A stretch of 64,000 nt of DNA, from positions 35,215-99,214 of the forward strand of contig CAUJHG010000021.1 of assembly GCA_963204785.1 (NCBI GenBank), read 5' to 3'. The position numbers and the translations under genes are program-made. Shown here in pieces: positions 41,327-53,117 of this stretch (positions within the stretch are counted from its first letter, which is position 1; every line of letters begins with the position of its first letter). A model generated the notes under the pieces. That model was not told the origin of the DNA. It saw nothing but the letters and a program-made list of their open reading frames with translations, and did no database searches. This DNA is from Pseudomonadota bacterium. GTDB lineage: Bacteria; Pseudomonadota; Gammaproteobacteria; Burkholderiales; Burkholderiaceae_E.

Positions 41327-43339
41327 TCAGCGCTTCAGCAGCGGTGCGAACCACCAGAGCAGCGCGGCCACCCCGACGATCATCGCGATCGCGTAGTGAT
41401 AGATGTAGCCGGACTGCACCAGTCGGGTCACCGAGGCGAACCAGCCCACGACACGCGCACTGCCGTTGACCACGAGACCGTCGATGAGCGCCTGGTCGCC
41501 GCCCCTCCACAGCCCCTTGCCCAGCAGGCGGGCGCCACCGGCGAAGACGAAGTCGTTGATCCGGTCCAGGTAGTACTTGTTCACCAGCAGCGCGTACACG
41601 CCCGACATCGAGCGCCTGATCGCCGCGGGCAGCGCCGGGTTCACGATGTAGCAGTAGTAGGCGCAGACCACCCCGGCCAGCGCGAGCCAGAACGGCGCGG
41701 TGGAGAAGGCGTGCACGCCCATCGCGGCCCAGCCGTGGAAGCGCTGGAGGAATTCGGCCATCGCCGGATGGCGATCGGCGTCGACGTGGATCACGCCCTG
41801 GAAAAAGTCGCCGGCCAGCATCGGGCCGATCGTGTACAGGCCGATCAGCGCCGAGGGAATGGCCAGCAGCACCAGCGGCAGCGTCACCACCAGCGGCGAC
41901 TCGTGCGGCTTGTCGCCGGCGGCCAGCCCGTGGTGCTCGTCGTCACCGTGCGCGTCCTCGCCGTGCGCATCCGCCCTGCCCCATCGCTCGCTGCCGTGAA
42001 ACACCAGGAAGTACATCCGGAACGAGTAGAAGGCAGTGACGAACACGCCTGCGAGCACCGCGAAATAGGCGAAGCCCGCGCCGGGGACCGTGGCGAACTT
42101 GGTCGCCTCGATGATCGCGTCCTTCGAGTAGAAGCCCGAGAAGAAGGGCGTGCCGATCAGCGCCAGCGAGCCGACCAGCGAGACGATCCAGGTGATCGGC
42201 ATGTACTTGCGCAGGCCGCCCATGTTGCGGATGTCCTGGTCGTGGTGCATGCCAATGATCACCGAGCCTGCCGCCAGGAACAGCAGCGCCTTGAAGAAGG
42301 CGTGCGTCATCAGGTGGAAGATCGCCGCGCTGTAGGCCGAGGCGCCCAGGGCCACGGTCATGTAGCCGAGCTGCGACAGCGTCGAGTAGGCGATCACGCG
42401 CTTGATGTCGTTCTGCACCACGCCGAGGAAGCCCATGAACAGCGCGGTGATCGCGCCGATCGTGATCACGACGCCCAGCGCGACGTCGGAGAGCTCGAAC
42501 AGCGGCGACATCCGGGCGACCATGAAGATGCCCGCGGTCACCATGGTGGCGGCGTGGATCAGCGCGGAGATCGGGGTCGGACCTTCCATCGAATCGGGCA
42601 GCCAGACGTGCAGCGGGAACTGCGCGCTCTTGCCCATCGCGCCGATGAACAGGCAGATGCAGGTGACCGTCAGCAGCGACCACTCCGGCCCCCACAGCCC
42701 GAAGCCGACCGTTTCCTCGGCCAGCCCCGGAGCCGCCTGGAAGACCGCGGCATAGTCGAGGCTGCCGAACCAGGCGACGACCAGGCCGATCCCCAGCACG
42801 AAGCCGAAGTCGCCGACCCGGTTGACCATGAAGGCCTTCAGGTTCGCGTAGATGGCGCTCGGGCGGGTGTACCAGAAGCCGATCAGCAGGTAGGAGACCA
42901 GGCCCACCGCTTCCCAGCCGAAGAAGAGCTGCAGGAAGTTGTTCGCCATCACCAGCATCATCATCGAGAAGGTGAACAGCGAGATGTAGGCGAAGAAGCG
43001 CTGGTAGCCGGGATCGTCCTTCATGTAGCCGATGGTGTAGATGTGCACCATCAGCGACACCGAGGTGACCACGCACATCATGGTCGCGGTGAGCGTGTCC
43101 ACGAGGAAGCCCACCTGGAAGTTCAGGCCTCCGACCACAGACCACATGTAGAGCGTGCCGTCGAAGGTGTTGCCGGCGAGCACGTCGGCGAGCGTCCACA
43201 GGGAGGCCGCCAGCGACACCGCCACGCCGAGGATCGTGACCGTGTGCGCACCGGCGCGTCCGATCTGCCGGCCGAACAGGCCGGCGGCGAGCGCGCCGAC
43301 CAGGGGCGCGAAGGCTGCGAACAGATAGGCCGTCTTCAT
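41327..43339 (-). CDS. nuoL: NADH-quinone oxidoreductase subunit L
   Basis: This 670-residue distal antiporter-like subunit of complex I ends with the long lateral helix that couples the pumping modules. The core shows KSAQFPLHVWLPDSMEGPTP, AYSTLSQLGYMTVALG and FFGWEAVGLVSYLLIGFW. The loop at about 470-500 is rich in His and Asp (DAHGEDAHGDDEHH), a local feature of this species rather than a family motif. It follows nuoK by ten bases. Confidence 0.96.
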   Translation of the reverse strand: MKTAYLFAAFAPLVGALAAGLFGRQIGRAGAHTVTILGVAVSLAASLWTLADVLAGNTFDGTLYMWSVVGGLNFQVGFLVDTLTATMMCVVTSVSLMVHIYTIGYMKDDPGYQRFFAYISLFTFSMMMLVMANNFLQLFFGWEAVGLVSYLLIGFWYTRPSAIYANLKAFMVNRVGDFGFVLGIGLVVAWFGSLDYAAVFQAAPGLAEETVGFGLWGPEWSLLTVTCICLFIGAMGKSAQFPLHVWLPDSMEGPTPISALIHAATMVTAGIFMVARMSPLFELSDVALGVVITIGAITALFMGFLGVVQNDIKRVIAYSTLSQLGYMTVALGASAYSAAIFHLMTHAFFKALLFLAAGSVIIGMHHDQDIRNMGGLRKYMPITWIVSLVGSLALIGTPFFSGFYSKDAIIEATKFATVPGAGFAYFAVLAGVFVTAFYSFRMYFLVFHGSERWGRADAHGEDAHGDDEHHGLAAGDKPHESPLVVTLPLVLLAIPSALIGLYTIGPMLAGDFFQGVIHVDADRHPAMAEFLQRFHGWAAMGVHAFSTAPFWLALAGVVCAYYCYIVNPALPAAIRRSMSGVYALLVNKYYLDRINDFVFAGGARLLGKGLWRGGDQALIDGLVVNGSARVVGWFASVTRLVQSGYIYHYAIAMIVGVAALLWWFAPLLKR

Positions 43340-43349
43340 GCGCCTTTCC

Positions 43350-43658
43350 TTAACCCTTGAGCTCGTCGAGATCCTCGACGTCGATGGTGCCGAGGCTGCG
43401 GAACAGCACGACGAGGATCGCCAGGCCGATCGCCGATTCGGCAGCGGCCACCGTGAGGATGAAGAACACGAAGACCTGGCCGGCCGCGTCGCCCAGGAAG
43501 TGGGAGAACGCGACGAAGTTCAGGTTCACCGCCAGCAGCATCAGTTCGATCGCCATCAGGACGATGATCACGTTGCGCCGGTTCAGGAAGATGCCGAGGA
43601 CGCTGATCGCGAACAGGATCGCGCCCAACACCAGGTAGTGAGCGAGCGTGAGGGTCAT
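43350..43658 (-). CDS. nuoK: NADH-quinone oxidoreductase subunit K
   Basis: The protein has 102 residues with three helices. The conserved membrane Glu residues of the E-channel are in [13 protein letters not shown] and [13 protein letters not shown]. The start overlaps the end of nuoJ by four bases (ATGA), which suggests coupled translation. Confidence 0.96.
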   Translation of the reverse strand: MTLTLAHYLVLGAILFAISVLGIFLNRRNVIIVLMAIELMLLAVNLNFVAFSHFLGDAAGQVFVFFILTVAAAESAIGLAILVVLFRSLGTIDVEDLDELKG

Positions 43659-44266
43659 TGGGCGGAATCCTTCGGCTGCGCGGGCATCCTGACCAGCCGG
43701 ATGCGGTCGGCTGCCTTCGTGCGCACCGCCCTGGAGGGATCGGTGTAGCGGGCGTCCTTGCGCCGGCGCAGCGTCAGCGCGATCGCCGCGACGATCGCCA
43801 CCAGCAGCAGCACGGCCGCGAGCTCGAACGGGTAGACGTAATCGGTGTAGATGAGCTGACCCAGCGCCTTGGTGTTGTTGTAGCCCTCGGGCTGGATGGG
43901 GGCGTCGGCGGCCTTGACGCCCGAGAAGGCGTGGATGATCACCGCAGCGAGTTCGAGCACCACCACCACGCCGACGAACAGCGCCACCGGCAGGTTGCGC
44001 CAGAAGCCCTCGCGCGCCTTGTCGAGGTTGATGTCGAGCATCATCACCACGAAGAGGAACAGCACCATCACCGCGCCGACGTAGACCAGCACCAGCGTGA
44101 TCGCCAGGAACTCGGCCCCGAGCAGCATCCAGATCGCGGCGATGTTGAAGAAGGTGAGCACCAGGAACAGCGCCGAGTGCACCGGGTTGCGCGCGGTGAC
44201 GACGCGCAGCGCCGCAAGCACCGCGATCGCAGCGAAGATGTAGAAGAGTAGGGTCTTGGCGTCCAT
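43655..44266 (-). CDS. nuoJ: NADH-quinone oxidoreductase subunit J
   Basis: This 203-residue subunit has five helices. The third helix contains the flexible pi-bulge region near [18 protein letters not shown], typical of NuoJ. The C-terminus is a basic cytoplasmic tail with [15 protein letters not shown]. It sits between nuoI and nuoK. Confidence 0.95.
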   Translation of the reverse strand: MDAKTLLFYIFAAIAVLAALRVVTARNPVHSALFLVLTFFNIAAIWMLLGAEFLAITLVLVYVGAVMVLFLFVVMMLDINLDKAREGFWRNLPVALFVGVVVVLELAAVIIHAFSGVKAADAPIQPEGYNNTKALGQLIYTDYVYPFELAAVLLLVAIVAAIALTLRRRKDARYTDPSRAVRTKAADRIRLVRMPAQPKDSAQ

Positions 44267-44294
44267 GTCGGTGCGTGTGCGTCCGGTGTTCGCG

Positions 44295-44783
44295 TCAGCG
44301 GTAGCGGGCGTCGGCCTCGCGTGCGGCCGCGATGTCCTTCTCGTAGCGGTCGCCCACTGCGAGCAGCATCTCCTTGGTGAAGTAGAGGTCGCCGCGCTTC
44401 TCGCCGTGGTACTCGAGGACGTGGGTCTCGACGATCGAGTCCACCGGGCAGGACTCCTCGCAGAAGCCGCAGAAGATGCACTTGGTGAGGTCGATGTCGT
44501 AGCGCGTGGTGCGCCGGCTGCCGTCGTCGCGCACCTCGGACTCGATCGTGATCGCCATCGCCGGGCACACCGCCTCGCACAGCTTGCACGCGATGCAGCG
44601 CTCCTCGCCGTTGGGATAGCGGCGCAGCGCGTGCAGCCCGCGAAAGCGCGGCGACAGCGGAGTCTTCTCCTCCGGGTAGAGCACCGTGATCTTGCGCGAG
44701 AACAGATACTTCCCGGTCAGGCGCATCCCCTTCAGCATCTCCAGGAGCATGAAGGAGGAGAAGAAATCCTTGACTGCTTGCAT
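44295..44783 (-). CDS. nuoI: NADH-quinone oxidoreductase subunit I (iron-sulfur)
   Basis: This 162-residue peripheral-arm subunit has two [4Fe-4S] motifs for clusters N6a and N6b: [12 protein letters not shown] and [12 protein letters not shown]. The sequence between them carries RYDIDLTKC. It passes electrons towards cluster N2 in NuoB. It follows nuoH by 23 bases. Confidence 0.97.
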   Translation of the reverse strand: MQAVKDFFSSFMLLEMLKGMRLTGKYLFSRKITVLYPEEKTPLSPRFRGLHALRRYPNGEERCIACKLCEAVCPAMAITIESEVRDDGSRRTTRYDIDLTKCIFCGFCEESCPVDSIVETHVLEYHGEKRGDLYFTKEMLLAVGDRYEKDIAAAREADARYR

Positions 44784-44806
44784 GGTTCGTCAGTCCCCTG
44801 CGATCG

Positions 44807-45880
44807 TCACTTCCAGATGTTCCAGGGCGTCTGCATCCAGATCGCCACCAGCACCAGCCACACCAGCGTCACCGGGATGAAGATCTTCCAGCCCAGGCGC
44901 ATGATCTGGTCGTAGCGGTAGCGCGGGAAGGACGCGCGGAACCAGATGTAGAACGAGACCACGAAGAAGGTCTTCACGCCGAGCCAGATCCAGCCGGGAA
45001 TCCAGTTCAGCGGCGGGATGTCGATCGGCGGATACCAGCCGCCCAGGAACATGATCACGGCCAGCACCGAGATCAGGATCATGTTCGCGTACTCGGCGAG
45101 GAAGAACACCGCGAAGCCCATGCCCGAGTACTCGACCATGTGCCCGGCGACGATCTCCGACTCGCCCTCGACCACGTCGAAGGGGTGGCGGTTGGTCTCG
45201 GCCACGCCCGCGACGAAGTAGACGACGAAGACCGGCAGCAGCGGCAGCCAGTTCCACGACAGGAAGCTCAGCCCCATGTCGGCGAAGATGCCCTTGCCCT
45301 GCCCGAGCACGATGTCGGTCATGTTCAGGCTGCCCGACACCATCAGCACCACCACGAGCGCGAAGCCGATCGCCAGTTCGTAGGACACCATCTGCGCGGC
45401 TGCGCGCATCGCGGCGATGAACGGGTACTTCGAGTTCGATGCCCAGCCGGCGATGATCACCCCGTAGACCTCGAGCGAGGTGATCGCCAGCAGCAGCAGC
45501 AGCCCGGCGTTGACGTTGGCCAGCGCGGCCTCCGGGCCGAAGGGAATCACCACCCAGGCGGCCAGCGCCGGGGTGATCGTCAGCACCGGGGCGAGCACGT
45601 AGAGGAGCTTGCTCGCCTGGCTGGGGACGATGATCTCCTTGACCATCAGCTTCAGCGCGTCGGCGATCGGCTGCAGCAGGCCGCCCGGGCCGACCCGGTT
45701 CGGACCGATCCGCACGTGCATGTAGCCGATCAGCTTGCGCTCCCACAGCGTCAGGTAGGCCACGCAGCCCATCAGCGGCAGCACGACGAGGATGATCTTG
45801 ATCAGGTTCCAGACGACCGGCCAGGCGCCGCCGAGCAGGCCCTCCCCGGCAGTGGTGATCGACAGCAGCAGTTGGTCCAT
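44807..45880 (-). CDS. nuoH: NADH-quinone oxidoreductase subunit H
   Basis: This 357-residue subunit forms the quinone entry chamber at the foot of the membrane arm. Motifs: [38 protein letters not shown] and [20 protein letters not shown], the last in the acidic loop that links quinone chemistry to pumping. I used the ATG at 45880 because the longer upstream frame has no homology. Confidence 0.96.
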   Translation of the reverse strand: MDQLLLSITTAGEGLLGGAWPVVWNLIKIILVVLPLMGCVAYLTLWERKLIGYMHVRIGPNRVGPGGLLQPIADALKLMVKEIIVPSQASKLLYVLAPVLTITPALAAWVVIPFGPEAALANVNAGLLLLLAITSLEVYGVIIAGWASNSKYPFIAAMRAAAQMVSYELAIGFALVVVLMVSGSLNMTDIVLGQGKGIFADMGLSFLSWNWLPLLPVFVVYFVAGVAETNRHPFDVVEGESEIVAGHMVEYSGMGFAVFFLAEYANMILISVLAVIMFLGGWYPPIDIPPLNWIPGWIWLGVKTFFVVSFYIWFRASFPRYRYDQIMRLGWKIFIPVTLVWLVLVAIWMQTPWNIWK

Positions 45881-45905
45881 TGTTCCGTGTTCTCCTGCCG
45901 CAGCC

Positions 45906-48254
45906 TCAGGCCCGGGCGACCGTGACCGCACCGAACATCGAGGCGAGCCCTGCAGTGCTCGGGTGCGCGGTGGCCAGGCGCAGCACGCCTTCGGCCACCG
46001 TGTCGTCGCATACCGCCTCCACCACCGCTTCGCCGCCGCCCTGCGTCACGCGCACCCGCTCGCCGGCGGAAAGGCCCAACGCGGCCAGGGTCGCCGCGTT
46101 CATACGCGCCTGCGGCGCGCGGGCGTCGCGCGTGCGCTGCAGGCTGTCGGCGCGGCGCACCAGCGGATCGACCGCGTAGATGGGCACATCGGCGAGCCGT
46201 TCGAGCGCTCCGGCGGGCAGCGCCGCGACGGGCTGGAGCGACAAGGCATCGAGGTCGACCTCGATGCGGTTGTCGAGCAGCGCCGCGACCTCACCCTGCA
46301 GCGCCTGGGCGCGCACGCCTTCGGGCGACTGGAAATCGAAGCCCGGCAGCCCGAGCAGGTTGCCCAGCACCCGCAGCACCTTCCAGCCCGGCCGGGTTTC
46401 GCGCAGCGGGCGAACCACGCCGTTGAAGGACTGGACCCGCCCCTCGCAGTTGACGAAGGTGCCGGAGGTTTCGGTGAAGGGCGCGATCGGCAGCAGGCAG
46501 TCGGCCAGCTCCATCAGCTCGGGCGAGCGGAAGCTGGTGAGCGCGATCACGGCATCGGCGCCGGCCAGCGCGGCGCGCGCTGGCTCGGGCATCGCATGGT
46601 CCAGCCAGGGCTCGGTGCCCAGCAGCAGGTAGGCCGCCAGGGGCTCCGCGATCATCGCGCGTGCATCGCGTCCGGCGCCCGAGGGAAGCGCGCCGGCGAT
46701 CCAGCCGCCCACCGAGTTGGCGGCCTCGCCAAGGAAGCCCAGCCGCGCCCCGGTGGCGTCGGCGATCGCCTGCGCGAACTGCGCGATGATGCCCGCGCGG
46801 TCGCACTGCACCGCGGCATTGCCCAGGAAGACCGCCTTGCGCTCGCCGCTGGCCAGACTGGCCGCGATCGCGCGCTCGCCGTCGTCGGGCACGAGCTCGG
46901 CCAGGGCCGCGGGCAGCGGTTTGCCCTGCCCCTGCAGGACCGCCACCAGGATGCCGGCCAGCGTGCGCACCCAGCGGCTGGGCGCAGCGATCACGCGCGC
47001 CGCCAGCGGCATCAGAAGGTCGTCGTCGGCGCCGTGCACCACCGAGACCTGCGCACCCTGCTTGACGGCGTGACGCACGCGCGCCGCCAGCAGCGGGTGA
47101 TCCTTGCGCAGGAAGGAGCCCACCAGGAGCATCCGCTCGAGCGAGCCGATCTCCTCGATCTTCATCCCGAGCCAGGGCGCGCCACGGGTGCGGCCCTGCG
47201 CGGAGAAGTCGCGCTGGCGCAGGCGGAAGTCGACGTTGTCGCTGCCCAGGCCACGCACGAGCCTGCCCACCAGGTGGAGCTCCTCGAGCGTGGACGCCGG
47301 CGAGGCCAGCGCGCCGATCGCCGATGCACCCTTTTCGCCAGCCACGCGGGCCAGCGCGGTTGCCGCGTAGCCCAGCGCAGTCTCCCAGTCGGTCTCGACC
47401 CAGGCGCCGTCCTGCCGGATCATCGGGAGCGCAAGCCGCTCCTCGCTGTTCAGGCCTTCATAGGAGAAGCGGTCCCGGTCGGAGATCCAGCACTCGTTGA
47501 CCGCCTCGTTCTCCAGGGGAACGACGCGCATGACCCGGTCGGCCTTCACCTGGACGATGATGTTCGAGCCGAGCGCATCGTGCGGCGCCACCGACTTGCG
47601 GCGCGCAAGCTCCCATGTCCGGGCGCTGTAGCGGAAGGGCTTGGACGTGAGCGCCCCCACCGGACAGAGGTCGATCATGTTGCCCGAGAGCTCGGAGTCG
47701 ACCGAGCGGCCCACGAAGCTCATGATCTCCGAGTGCTCGCCGCGGTTGGCCATGCCCAGCTCCATGACTCCGCCGATCTCCTGGCCGAAGCGCACGCAGC
47801 GGGTGCAGTGGATGCAGCGGGTCATCTCCTCGGCGGAGATCAGCGGACCCATGGGCTTGTGGAACACCACGCGCTTGGCTTCGGTGTAGCGCGACGACGA
47901 AGCGCCGTAGCCCACGGCGAGATCCTGCAGCTGGCACTCCCCGCCCTGGTCGCAGACCGGACAGTCCAGCGGGTGGTTGATCAGCAGGAACTCCATCACC
48001 CCTTTCTGGGCCTTGATCGCCTTCTCGGAGGCGGTCCAGACCTTCATCCCGGGAGTGACCGGCGTGGCGCAGGCAGGCAGTGGCTTGGGCGCCTTCTCGA
48101 CCTCGACCAGGCACATCCGGCAGTTGGCCGCGATGGACAGCTTCTTGTGGTAGCAGAAGTGCGGAACGAAGATGCCGAGTTCGGTGGCTGCATGCATGAC
48201 CATGCTGCCTTCGGGCACTTCCACCTTCTTGCCGTCGATTTCGAGTTCAACCAT
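45906..48254 (-). CDS. nuoG: NADH-quinone oxidoreductase subunit G
   Basis: This 782-residue large iron-sulfur subunit begins with a [2Fe-2S] ferredoxin domain ([19 protein letters not shown]), then the His-Cys cluster motif [18 protein letters not shown] and two [4Fe-4S] pairs in [14 protein letters not shown] and [18 protein letters not shown] molybdopterin-oxidoreductase-like domain follows from about residue 220. The metal-free C-terminal domain has an Ala-rich sequence. It follows nuoF with a 60-base gap, the longest in the operon. Confidence 0.96.
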   Translation of the reverse strand: MVELEIDGKKVEVPEGSMVMHAATELGIFVPHFCYHKKLSIAANCRMCLVEVEKAPKPLPACATPVTPGMKVWTASEKAIKAQKGVMEFLLINHPLDCPVCDQGGECQLQDLAVGYGASSSRYTEAKRVVFHKPMGPLISAEEMTRCIHCTRCVRFGQEIGGVMELGMANRGEHSEIMSFVGRSVDSELSGNMIDLCPVGALTSKPFRYSARTWELARRKSVAPHDALGSNIIVQVKADRVMRVVPLENEAVNECWISDRDRFSYEGLNSEERLALPMIRQDGAWVETDWETALGYAATALARVAGEKGASAIGALASPASTLEELHLVGRLVRGLGSDNVDFRLRQRDFSAQGRTRGAPWLGMKIEEIGSLERMLLVGSFLRKDHPLLAARVRHAVKQGAQVSVVHGADDDLLMPLAARVIAAPSRWVRTLAGILVAVLQGQGKPLPAALAELVPDDGERAIAASLASGERKAVFLGNAAVQCDRAGIIAQFAQAIADATGARLGFLGEAANSVGGWIAGALPSGAGRDARAMIAEPLAAYLLLGTEPWLDHAMPEPARAALAGADAVIALTSFRSPELMELADCLLPIAPFTETSGTFVNCEGRVQSFNGVVRPLRETRPGWKVLRVLGNLLGLPGFDFQSPEGVRAQALQGEVAALLDNRIEVDLDALSLQPVAALPAGALERLADVPIYAVDPLVRRADSLQRTRDARAPQARMNAATLAALGLSAGERVRVTQGGGEAVVEAVCDDTVAEGVLRLATAHPSTAGLASMFGAVTVARA

Positions 48255-48314
48255 CTGCAGGCTCGATCTGTCCGTCTGGTCTGGGTCTGACTGGAATGCC
48301 GGGCGCCGCGGCGC

Positions 48315-49661
48315 TCAGACGTAGGCCGGCACCATGCAGCGCCGGTGCTCCACGTGGTACTCGAACTCGTTCCAGTAGTGCTTCAGGAAGGCCTTCACCG
48401 GCATCGCCGCCGCATCCCCGAGCGCGCAGATGGTGCGGCCCATGATGTTGTCGGCGACCTCGCCCAGCTTGACCAGGTCCTCGGGCATGCCCTTGCCGTG
48501 CTCGATGCGCTCGACCATCCGCCACATCCAGCCGGTGCCCTCGCGACAGGGCGTGCACTGGCCGCAGCTCTCCTCGAAGTAGAAGTAGGACAGCCGCAGC
48601 AGCGACTTGATCGCGCAGCGCGTCTCGTCGAGCACGATCACCGCGCCGGAGCCGAGCATCGAGCCGGCCTTGGCGATCGAGTCGTAGTCCATGTCGAGCG
48701 TCATCATCTGCTCGCCGGGAATCACCGGGCTGGACGATCCGCCCGGGATCACCATCTTCAGCTTGCGGCCGCGGCGCACTCCGCCGGCCAGTTCGAGCAG
48801 CTTGGCGAAGGAGGTTCCCAGCGGGATCTCGTAGTTGCCGGGACGCTCGACGTCACCGGAGACCGAGAAGATCTTGGTGCCGCCGTTGTTGGGTTTGCCG
48901 ATCTCGAGGTACTGCTGGCCACCGTTGCGGATGATCCAGGGCACCGCGGCGAAGGTCTCGGTGTTGTTGATCGTGGTGGGCTTGCCGTAGAGGCCGACGC
49001 TGGCCGGGAACGGCGGCTTGAAGCGCGGCTGCCCCTTCTTGCCCTCGAGCGACTCGAGCAGCGCAGTCTCCTCGCCGCAGATGTAGGCGCCGTAGCCGTG
49101 GAAGGCGTGCAGCTGGAAGGAGAAGTCCGAACCGAGGATGCGCTCGCCGAGATATCCTGCCGCCCTCGCCTCCTCGAGCGCTTCCTCGAAGCGGCGATAG
49201 GTGTCGAAGATCTCGCCGTGGATGTAGTTGTAGCCGGCGGTGGCGCCCATCGCGTAGGCCGCGATGATCATTCCCTCGATCACGATGTGCGGGTTGTACC
49301 GCAGGATGTCGCGATCCTTGAAGGTGCCCGGTTCGCCTTCGTCGGAGTTGCACACCAGGTACTTCGGCCCCTGGTGCTGCTTCGGCATGAAGCTCCACTT
49401 CAGTCCGGTGGGAAAGCCCGCTCCGCCGCGGCCGCGCAGCACGCCGGCCTTGATCTCGGCGACCACCTGGTCCGGAGTGAGCTTCTCGGCGATGATGCGC
49501 CGCAGCGCCTTGTACCCTTCGCGCGCCTCGTAGTCCTTCAGCCGCCAGCCGTCGGGCGAGGTCAGCCCCGCGTAGATCTGCGGCTGGATGTGCCGACCGT
49601 GGAAGCAGGTTTCCTGCGCGCGCACGTCGGCGAGCGCGGCCCGGAAGTCAGTGGTCCCCAT
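48315..49661 (-). CDS. nuoF: NADH-quinone oxidoreductase subunit F
   Basis: This 448-residue subunit binds NADH and FMN and starts electron entry into complex I. Visible are the [17 protein letters not shown] loop, the FMN/NADH region [28 protein letters not shown] and the [4Fe-4S] (N3) motif [14 protein letters not shown] with a distant Cys in [11 protein letters not shown] start at 49673 would overlap nuoE by four bases and has GAGGT upstream; it would add four residues and is a strong alternative to this ATG. Confidence 0.94.
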   Translation of the reverse strand: MGTTDFRAALADVRAQETCFHGRHIQPQIYAGLTSPDGWRLKDYEAREGYKALRRIIAEKLTPDQVVAEIKAGVLRGRGGAGFPTGLKWSFMPKQHQGPKYLVCNSDEGEPGTFKDRDILRYNPHIVIEGMIIAAYAMGATAGYNYIHGEIFDTYRRFEEALEEARAAGYLGERILGSDFSFQLHAFHGYGAYICGEETALLESLEGKKGQPRFKPPFPASVGLYGKPTTINNTETFAAVPWIIRNGGQQYLEIGKPNNGGTKIFSVSGDVERPGNYEIPLGTSFAKLLELAGGVRRGRKLKMVIPGGSSSPVIPGEQMMTLDMDYDSIAKAGSMLGSGAVIVLDETRCAIKSLLRLSYFYFEESCGQCTPCREGTGWMWRMVERIEHGKGMPEDLVKLGEVADNIMGRTICALGDAAAMPVKAFLKHYWNEFEYHVEHRRCMVPAYV

Positions 49662-49669
49662 CGCTTCGC

Positions 49670-50179
49670 TCACGCCTTGGACCTCAGTTCGTCGATGAGG
49701 GCGTCGATCTCGGTGGCGCCCATGAAGCTGCACATCCGCTGGTTGTTCACGAGCATCACCGGAGAGTCGGCGCAGGAGCCGAGGCACTCGCTCTCCTTCA
49801 GGGTGAACATGCCGTCGGCAGTGGTCTCGTTGTAGTCGATGCCCAGCTTCTCCTTCAGGTACTCGCCGGCAGCCACGCCCTCGCGCAGCGCGCAGGGCAG
49901 GCAGGTGCACACCGCGAGCTTGAAACGGCCCACGGGCTTGGTGTCGTACATGTTGTAGAAGCTGGCGACCTCGTGCACCGCGATCGGCGGCATGCCCAGG
50001 TAGCCGGCGATGTCGGCGATGACCTCGGGCGACACCCAGCCCTTCTCCTCCTGGGCGATCGCGAGCGCGGCCATCACCGCGGACTGCCTGCGCTCGACGG
50101 GGAACTTCGCCGTTTCGCGGTCGATGCGCGCGTAGGCGGCGTCGGACAGAAGGCGCTGGGTGTTGGGGACTGCGCTCAC
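49670..50179 (-). CDS. nuoE: NADH-quinone oxidoreductase subunit E
   Basis: This 169-residue thioredoxin-like subunit holds the [2Fe-2S] cluster N1a with its four Cys in CTCLPCAL and [12 protein letters not shown]. The N-terminal helical part has [22 protein letters not shown]. The GTG start overlaps the stop of nuoD by four bases (GTGA), as in several places in this genome segment. Confidence 0.94.
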   Translation of the reverse strand: MSAVPNTQRLLSDAAYARIDRETAKFPVERRQSAVMAALAIAQEEKGWVSPEVIADIAGYLGMPPIAVHEVASFYNMYDTKPVGRFKLAVCTCLPCALREGVAAGEYLKEKLGIDYNETTADGMFTLKESECLGSCADSPVMLVNNQRMCSFMGATEIDALIDELRSKA

Positions 50180-51429
50180 CGGTCGATCTCTCCGAAAACG
50201 ATGTCCAGGGTGCCGATGACCGCAACCACGTCGGCAAGCATGTGGCCCTTGGTGAGTTCCTCGAGCCCCTGCAGGTGCGCGAAACCGGGCGCGCGGATCT
50301 TCAGGCGGTAAGGCTTGTTTGCGCCGTCGGACACCAGGTAGATGCCGAACTCGCCCTTCGGGTGCTCGACCGCGGCGTAGCACTCGCCCTCCGGCACGTG
50401 CATGCCCTCGGTGAAGAGCTTGAAGTGGTGGATCAGGTCCTCCATCCCCGACTTCATGTTCACCCGCGAGGGCGGCGCCACCTTGTGGTTGTCGGTGATC
50501 ACCGGGCCCGGGTTGTTGCGCAGCCACTCGACGCACTGCCTGATGATCCGGTTGCTCTGGCGCATCTCCTCGACGCGCACCAGGTAGCGGTCGTAGGAGT
50601 CGCCGTTACGGCCCACCGGGATGTCGAAATCGACCAGGTCGTAGACCTCGTAGGGCTGCGTCTTGCGCAGGTCCCAGGCCACGCCCGAGCCCCGCAGCAT
50701 CGGGCCGGTGAAGCCCAGCGCCTTGGCGCGATCCGGGTCGATCACACCCACGCCGACGAGCCGCTGCTTCCAGATCCGGTTGTCGGTCAGCAGCGTCTCG
50801 TATTCGTCGACGCAGGTCGGGAAGCGATTGGTGAAGGCCTCGATGAAGTCGAGCACCGAGCCCTGGCGGTCGCGGTTGAGTTCGCGGATCGCCGCCTCGC
50901 TGCGCACCGTGGAGCTGCGGTGCTGGGGCATGCGGTCAGGGAGATCGCGGTAGACGCCGCCCGGGCGGTAGTAGGCGGCGTGCATGCGCGCACCCGACAC
51001 CGCCTCGTAGACGTCGAAGAGATCTTCCCGCTCGCGGAAGGCGTAGAGCAGCACCGCCATCGCCCCGCAGTCCAGCGCGTGCGCGCCGATCCACATCAGG
51101 TGGTTCAGGATGCGCGTGATCTCGTCGAACATCACCCGGATGTACTGCGCCCGCAGCGGCACCTCGACCCCGATCAGCCGCTCGATCGCCATCACGTAGG
51201 CGTGCTCGTTGCACATCATCGAGACGTAGTCGAGGCGATCCATGTACGGAACGCTCTGCAGGAAGGTGCGCGTCTCGGCGAGCTTCTCGGTTGCCCGGTG
51301 CAGCAGCCCGATGTGCGGGTCGGCGCGCTGCACGACCTCGCCGTCGAGCTCGAGCACCAGGCGCAGCACCCCGTGCGCGGCCGGGTGCTGCGGCCCGAAG
51401 TTCAGCGTGTAGTTCTTGATTTCAGCCAT
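50176..51429 (-). CDS. nuoD: NADH-quinone oxidoreductase subunit D
   Basis: This 417-residue hydrogenase-like subunit lines the quinone site with NuoB. It begins [20 protein letters not shown], with the quinone-binding His in GPQHPAAHG, and has [14 protein letters not shown] and [18 protein letters not shown]. The C-terminus has [12 protein letters not shown]. It is separate from nuoC, as in most betaproteobacteria, not fused as in E. coli. Confidence 0.97.
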   Translation of the reverse strand: MAEIKNYTLNFGPQHPAAHGVLRLVLELDGEVVQRADPHIGLLHRATEKLAETRTFLQSVPYMDRLDYVSMMCNEHAYVMAIERLIGVEVPLRAQYIRVMFDEITRILNHLMWIGAHALDCGAMAVLLYAFREREDLFDVYEAVSGARMHAAYYRPGGVYRDLPDRMPQHRSSTVRSEAAIRELNRDRQGSVLDFIEAFTNRFPTCVDEYETLLTDNRIWKQRLVGVGVIDPDRAKALGFTGPMLRGSGVAWDLRKTQPYEVYDLVDFDIPVGRNGDSYDRYLVRVEEMRQSNRIIRQCVEWLRNNPGPVITDNHKVAPPSRVNMKSGMEDLIHHFKLFTEGMHVPEGECYAAVEHPKGEFGIYLVSDGANKPYRLKIRAPGFAHLQGLEELTKGHMLADVVAVIGTLDIVFGEIDR

Positions 51430-51438
51430 GTCGTTCGC

Positions 51439-52032
51439 TCAGCGCCCGATGCCGTAGCCTTCCTCGCGGATCACGCGGGGAACGTTCTCGCGCGGCTCGA
51501 TCGAGACCGGCTGGTAGACCACGCGACTCTGCTCCGGGTCGTAGCGCATCTCGACGTGACCGGAGATCGGGAAGTCCTTGCGGAAGGGATGACCGACGAA
51601 GCCGTAGTCGGTCAGGATGCGGCGCAGGTCCGGGTGCCCCTCGAAGACGATGCCGTAGAGGTCGAAGGCCTCGCGCTCGAACCAGCCCACCGCCGGCCAG
51701 ATCTCGATCAGCGAGGGCACCAGCGGGAAATCGTCGTCGGGGCAGAACACACGCACCCGCAGCCGCCAGTTCTTCTCGACCGACAGCAGGTGCGAGACCG
51801 CCGCGAAGCGCTGTGATTCGCGCGGCTCGTCGCGCCAGCCGAAGTAGTCGAGCCCGCAGAGGTCGATCAGGGTGTCGAAGCGCAGCGCGGGCTCGTCACG
51901 CAGCCGCTTGCAGACTTCGAGGTAGTCGGCCGCCGAGACCACCAGGGTGATCTCGCCGAAGGCCTCGGCGAGGCTGACGCGCTCACCGAAGGCCTGCTCG
52001 AGGGCCGTCTTCAGGGTTTCGAGTCTTGTCAT
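51439..52032 (-). CDS. nuoC: NADH-quinone oxidoreductase subunit C
   Basis: This 197-residue peripheral-arm subunit supports the quinone module. The family motif [21 protein letters not shown] followed by [21 protein letters not shown] is clear. It follows nuoB by 16 bases and ends nine bases before nuoD. Confidence 0.96.
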   Translation of the reverse strand: MTRLETLKTALEQAFGERVSLAEAFGEITLVVSAADYLEVCKRLRDEPALRFDTLIDLCGLDYFGWRDEPRESQRFAAVSHLLSVEKNWRLRVRVFCPDDDFPLVPSLIEIWPAVGWFEREAFDLYGIVFEGHPDLRRILTDYGFVGHPFRKDFPISGHVEMRYDPEQSRVVYQPVSIEPRENVPRVIREEGYGIGR

Positions 52033-52048
52033 CGGGCGGGTTCGCGAC

Positions 52049-52525
52049 TTAGCGGGCGATGGTGCTGGTGCGACGGATCTTGTTCTGCAGTTGCAGGATC
52101 CCGTACAGCAGCGCCTCGGCGGTGGGCGGACAGCCGGGAACGTAGACGTCCACCGGAACGATGCGATCGCAGCCGCGCACCACCGAGTACGAGTAGTGGT
52201 AGTAGCCCCCGCCGTTGGCGCAGGAGCCCATCGAGATCACCCAGCGCGGCTCGGCCATCTGGTCGTAGACCTTGCGCAGCGCGGGCGCCATCTTGTTGCA
52301 CAGCGTTCCGGCCACGATCATCACGTCGGACTGGCGCGGGCTGGGCCGGAACATCACGCCGAAGCGGTCCATGTCGTAGCGCGAGGCGCCCGCGTGCATC
52401 ATCTCGACCGCACAGCAGGCCAGTCCGAAGGTCATCGGCCACATCGACCCGGTGCGCCCCCAGTTGACGAGCTTGTCGACCTGGGTCGTGACGAAACCTT
52501 CACCGAGAACGCCTTCGATGCTCAT
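52049..52525 (-). CDS. nuoB: NADH-quinone oxidoreductase subunit B
   Basis: This 158-residue subunit holds cluster N2, the last iron-sulfur centre before quinone. The four Cys are in [24 protein letters not shown] and [13 protein letters not shown] typical [27 protein letters not shown] surface segment follows the first pair. It follows nuoA by 42 bases. Confidence 0.97.
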   Translation of the reverse strand: MSIEGVLGEGFVTTQVDKLVNWGRTGSMWPMTFGLACCAVEMMHAGASRYDMDRFGVMFRPSPRQSDVMIVAGTLCNKMAPALRKVYDQMAEPRWVISMGSCANGGGYYHYSYSVVRGCDRIVPVDVYVPGCPPTAEALLYGILQLQNKIRRTSTIAR

Positions 52526-52567
52526 TGATACCGCTCCGAAGCAAATGCAGGGGAGACGCGTCCGGGA

Positions 52568-52927
52568 TCACTCCCAGTCGAGCGCGCCTTTCATCCACTC
52601 GTAGACGAACCCGACGACGAGGATGGTGAGGAAGACCATCATCGACACGAAGCCGAAGAAGCCGATGGCGTCGAGCGACACCGCCCACGGAAAGAGAAAG
52701 GCGATCTCGAGATCGAACAGGATGAAGAGGATGGCCACCAGGTAGTAGCGCACGTCGAACTTCATCCGCGCGTCTTCGAAGGCCTCGAAGCCGCACTCGT
52801 AGGGAGAGAGCTTTTCGGGGTCCGGGCGGGCTGGGCCGAGGAGCTTGCCGATGATCAGCGGGCCGAAGCCGACGGCTGCACCGACGAGGATGAAGAGCAG
52901 GACCGGCAGATATTGATCGAGGTTCAC
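52568..52927 (-). CDS. nuoA: NADH-quinone oxidoreductase subunit A
   Basis: This 119-residue subunit has three helices. [20 protein letters not shown] contains the Cys-Glu-Gly loop near the quinone site, and [22 protein letters not shown] is the diagnostic helix pair. The start is GTG. It is the first gene of the 13-gene nuo operon and lies 78 bases after tRNA-Leu. Confidence 0.96.
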   Translation of the reverse strand: MNLDQYLPVLLFILVGAAVGFGPLIIGKLLGPARPDPEKLSPYECGFEAFEDARMKFDVRYYLVAILFILFDLEIAFLFPWAVSLDAIGFFGFVSMMVFLTILVVGFVYEWMKGALDWE

Positions 52928-52972
52928 GGCGACCCCTGGTCAGGAAGGCGCCATACCGGACAGCGACTTCCT

Positions 52973-52990
52973 CGGTGGGCATTCCCACCG
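52973..52990 (-). other. Perfect hairpin between tRNA-Leu and nuoA
   Basis: CGGTGGG (52973-52979) and CCCACCG (52984-52990) form a seven-base stem with a four-base loop, 16 bases after the tRNA 3' end on the minus strand. It has no T-tract. It may mark tRNA 3' processing or shape the nuo leader. Confidence 0.4.
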
Positions 52991-53005
52991 CGCGTTTGTC
53001 TTGAC

Positions 53006-53090
53006 TGGTGCCGACGGCGAGACTCGAACTCGCACAGCTTTCGCCACTACCCCCTCAAGATAGCGTGTCTACCAATTTCACCACGTCGGC
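53006..53090 (-). tRNA. tRNA-Leu (anticodon GAG)
   Basis: The 85-base sequence begins GCCGACG and ends CGTCGGC-A-CCA with encoded CCA. The anticodon loop is TTGAGGG (anticodon GAG), flanked by the stem CTATC/GGTAG. A variable arm (GGCGAAAGCTG) marks it as class II, and the T arm reads GTTCGAGTC. It decodes CUC/CUU and lies between secG and nuoA, a conserved location. Confidence 0.97.
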
Positions 53091-53117
53091 ATTGCACTTC
53101 ACTGCGTTGCTGCCTGC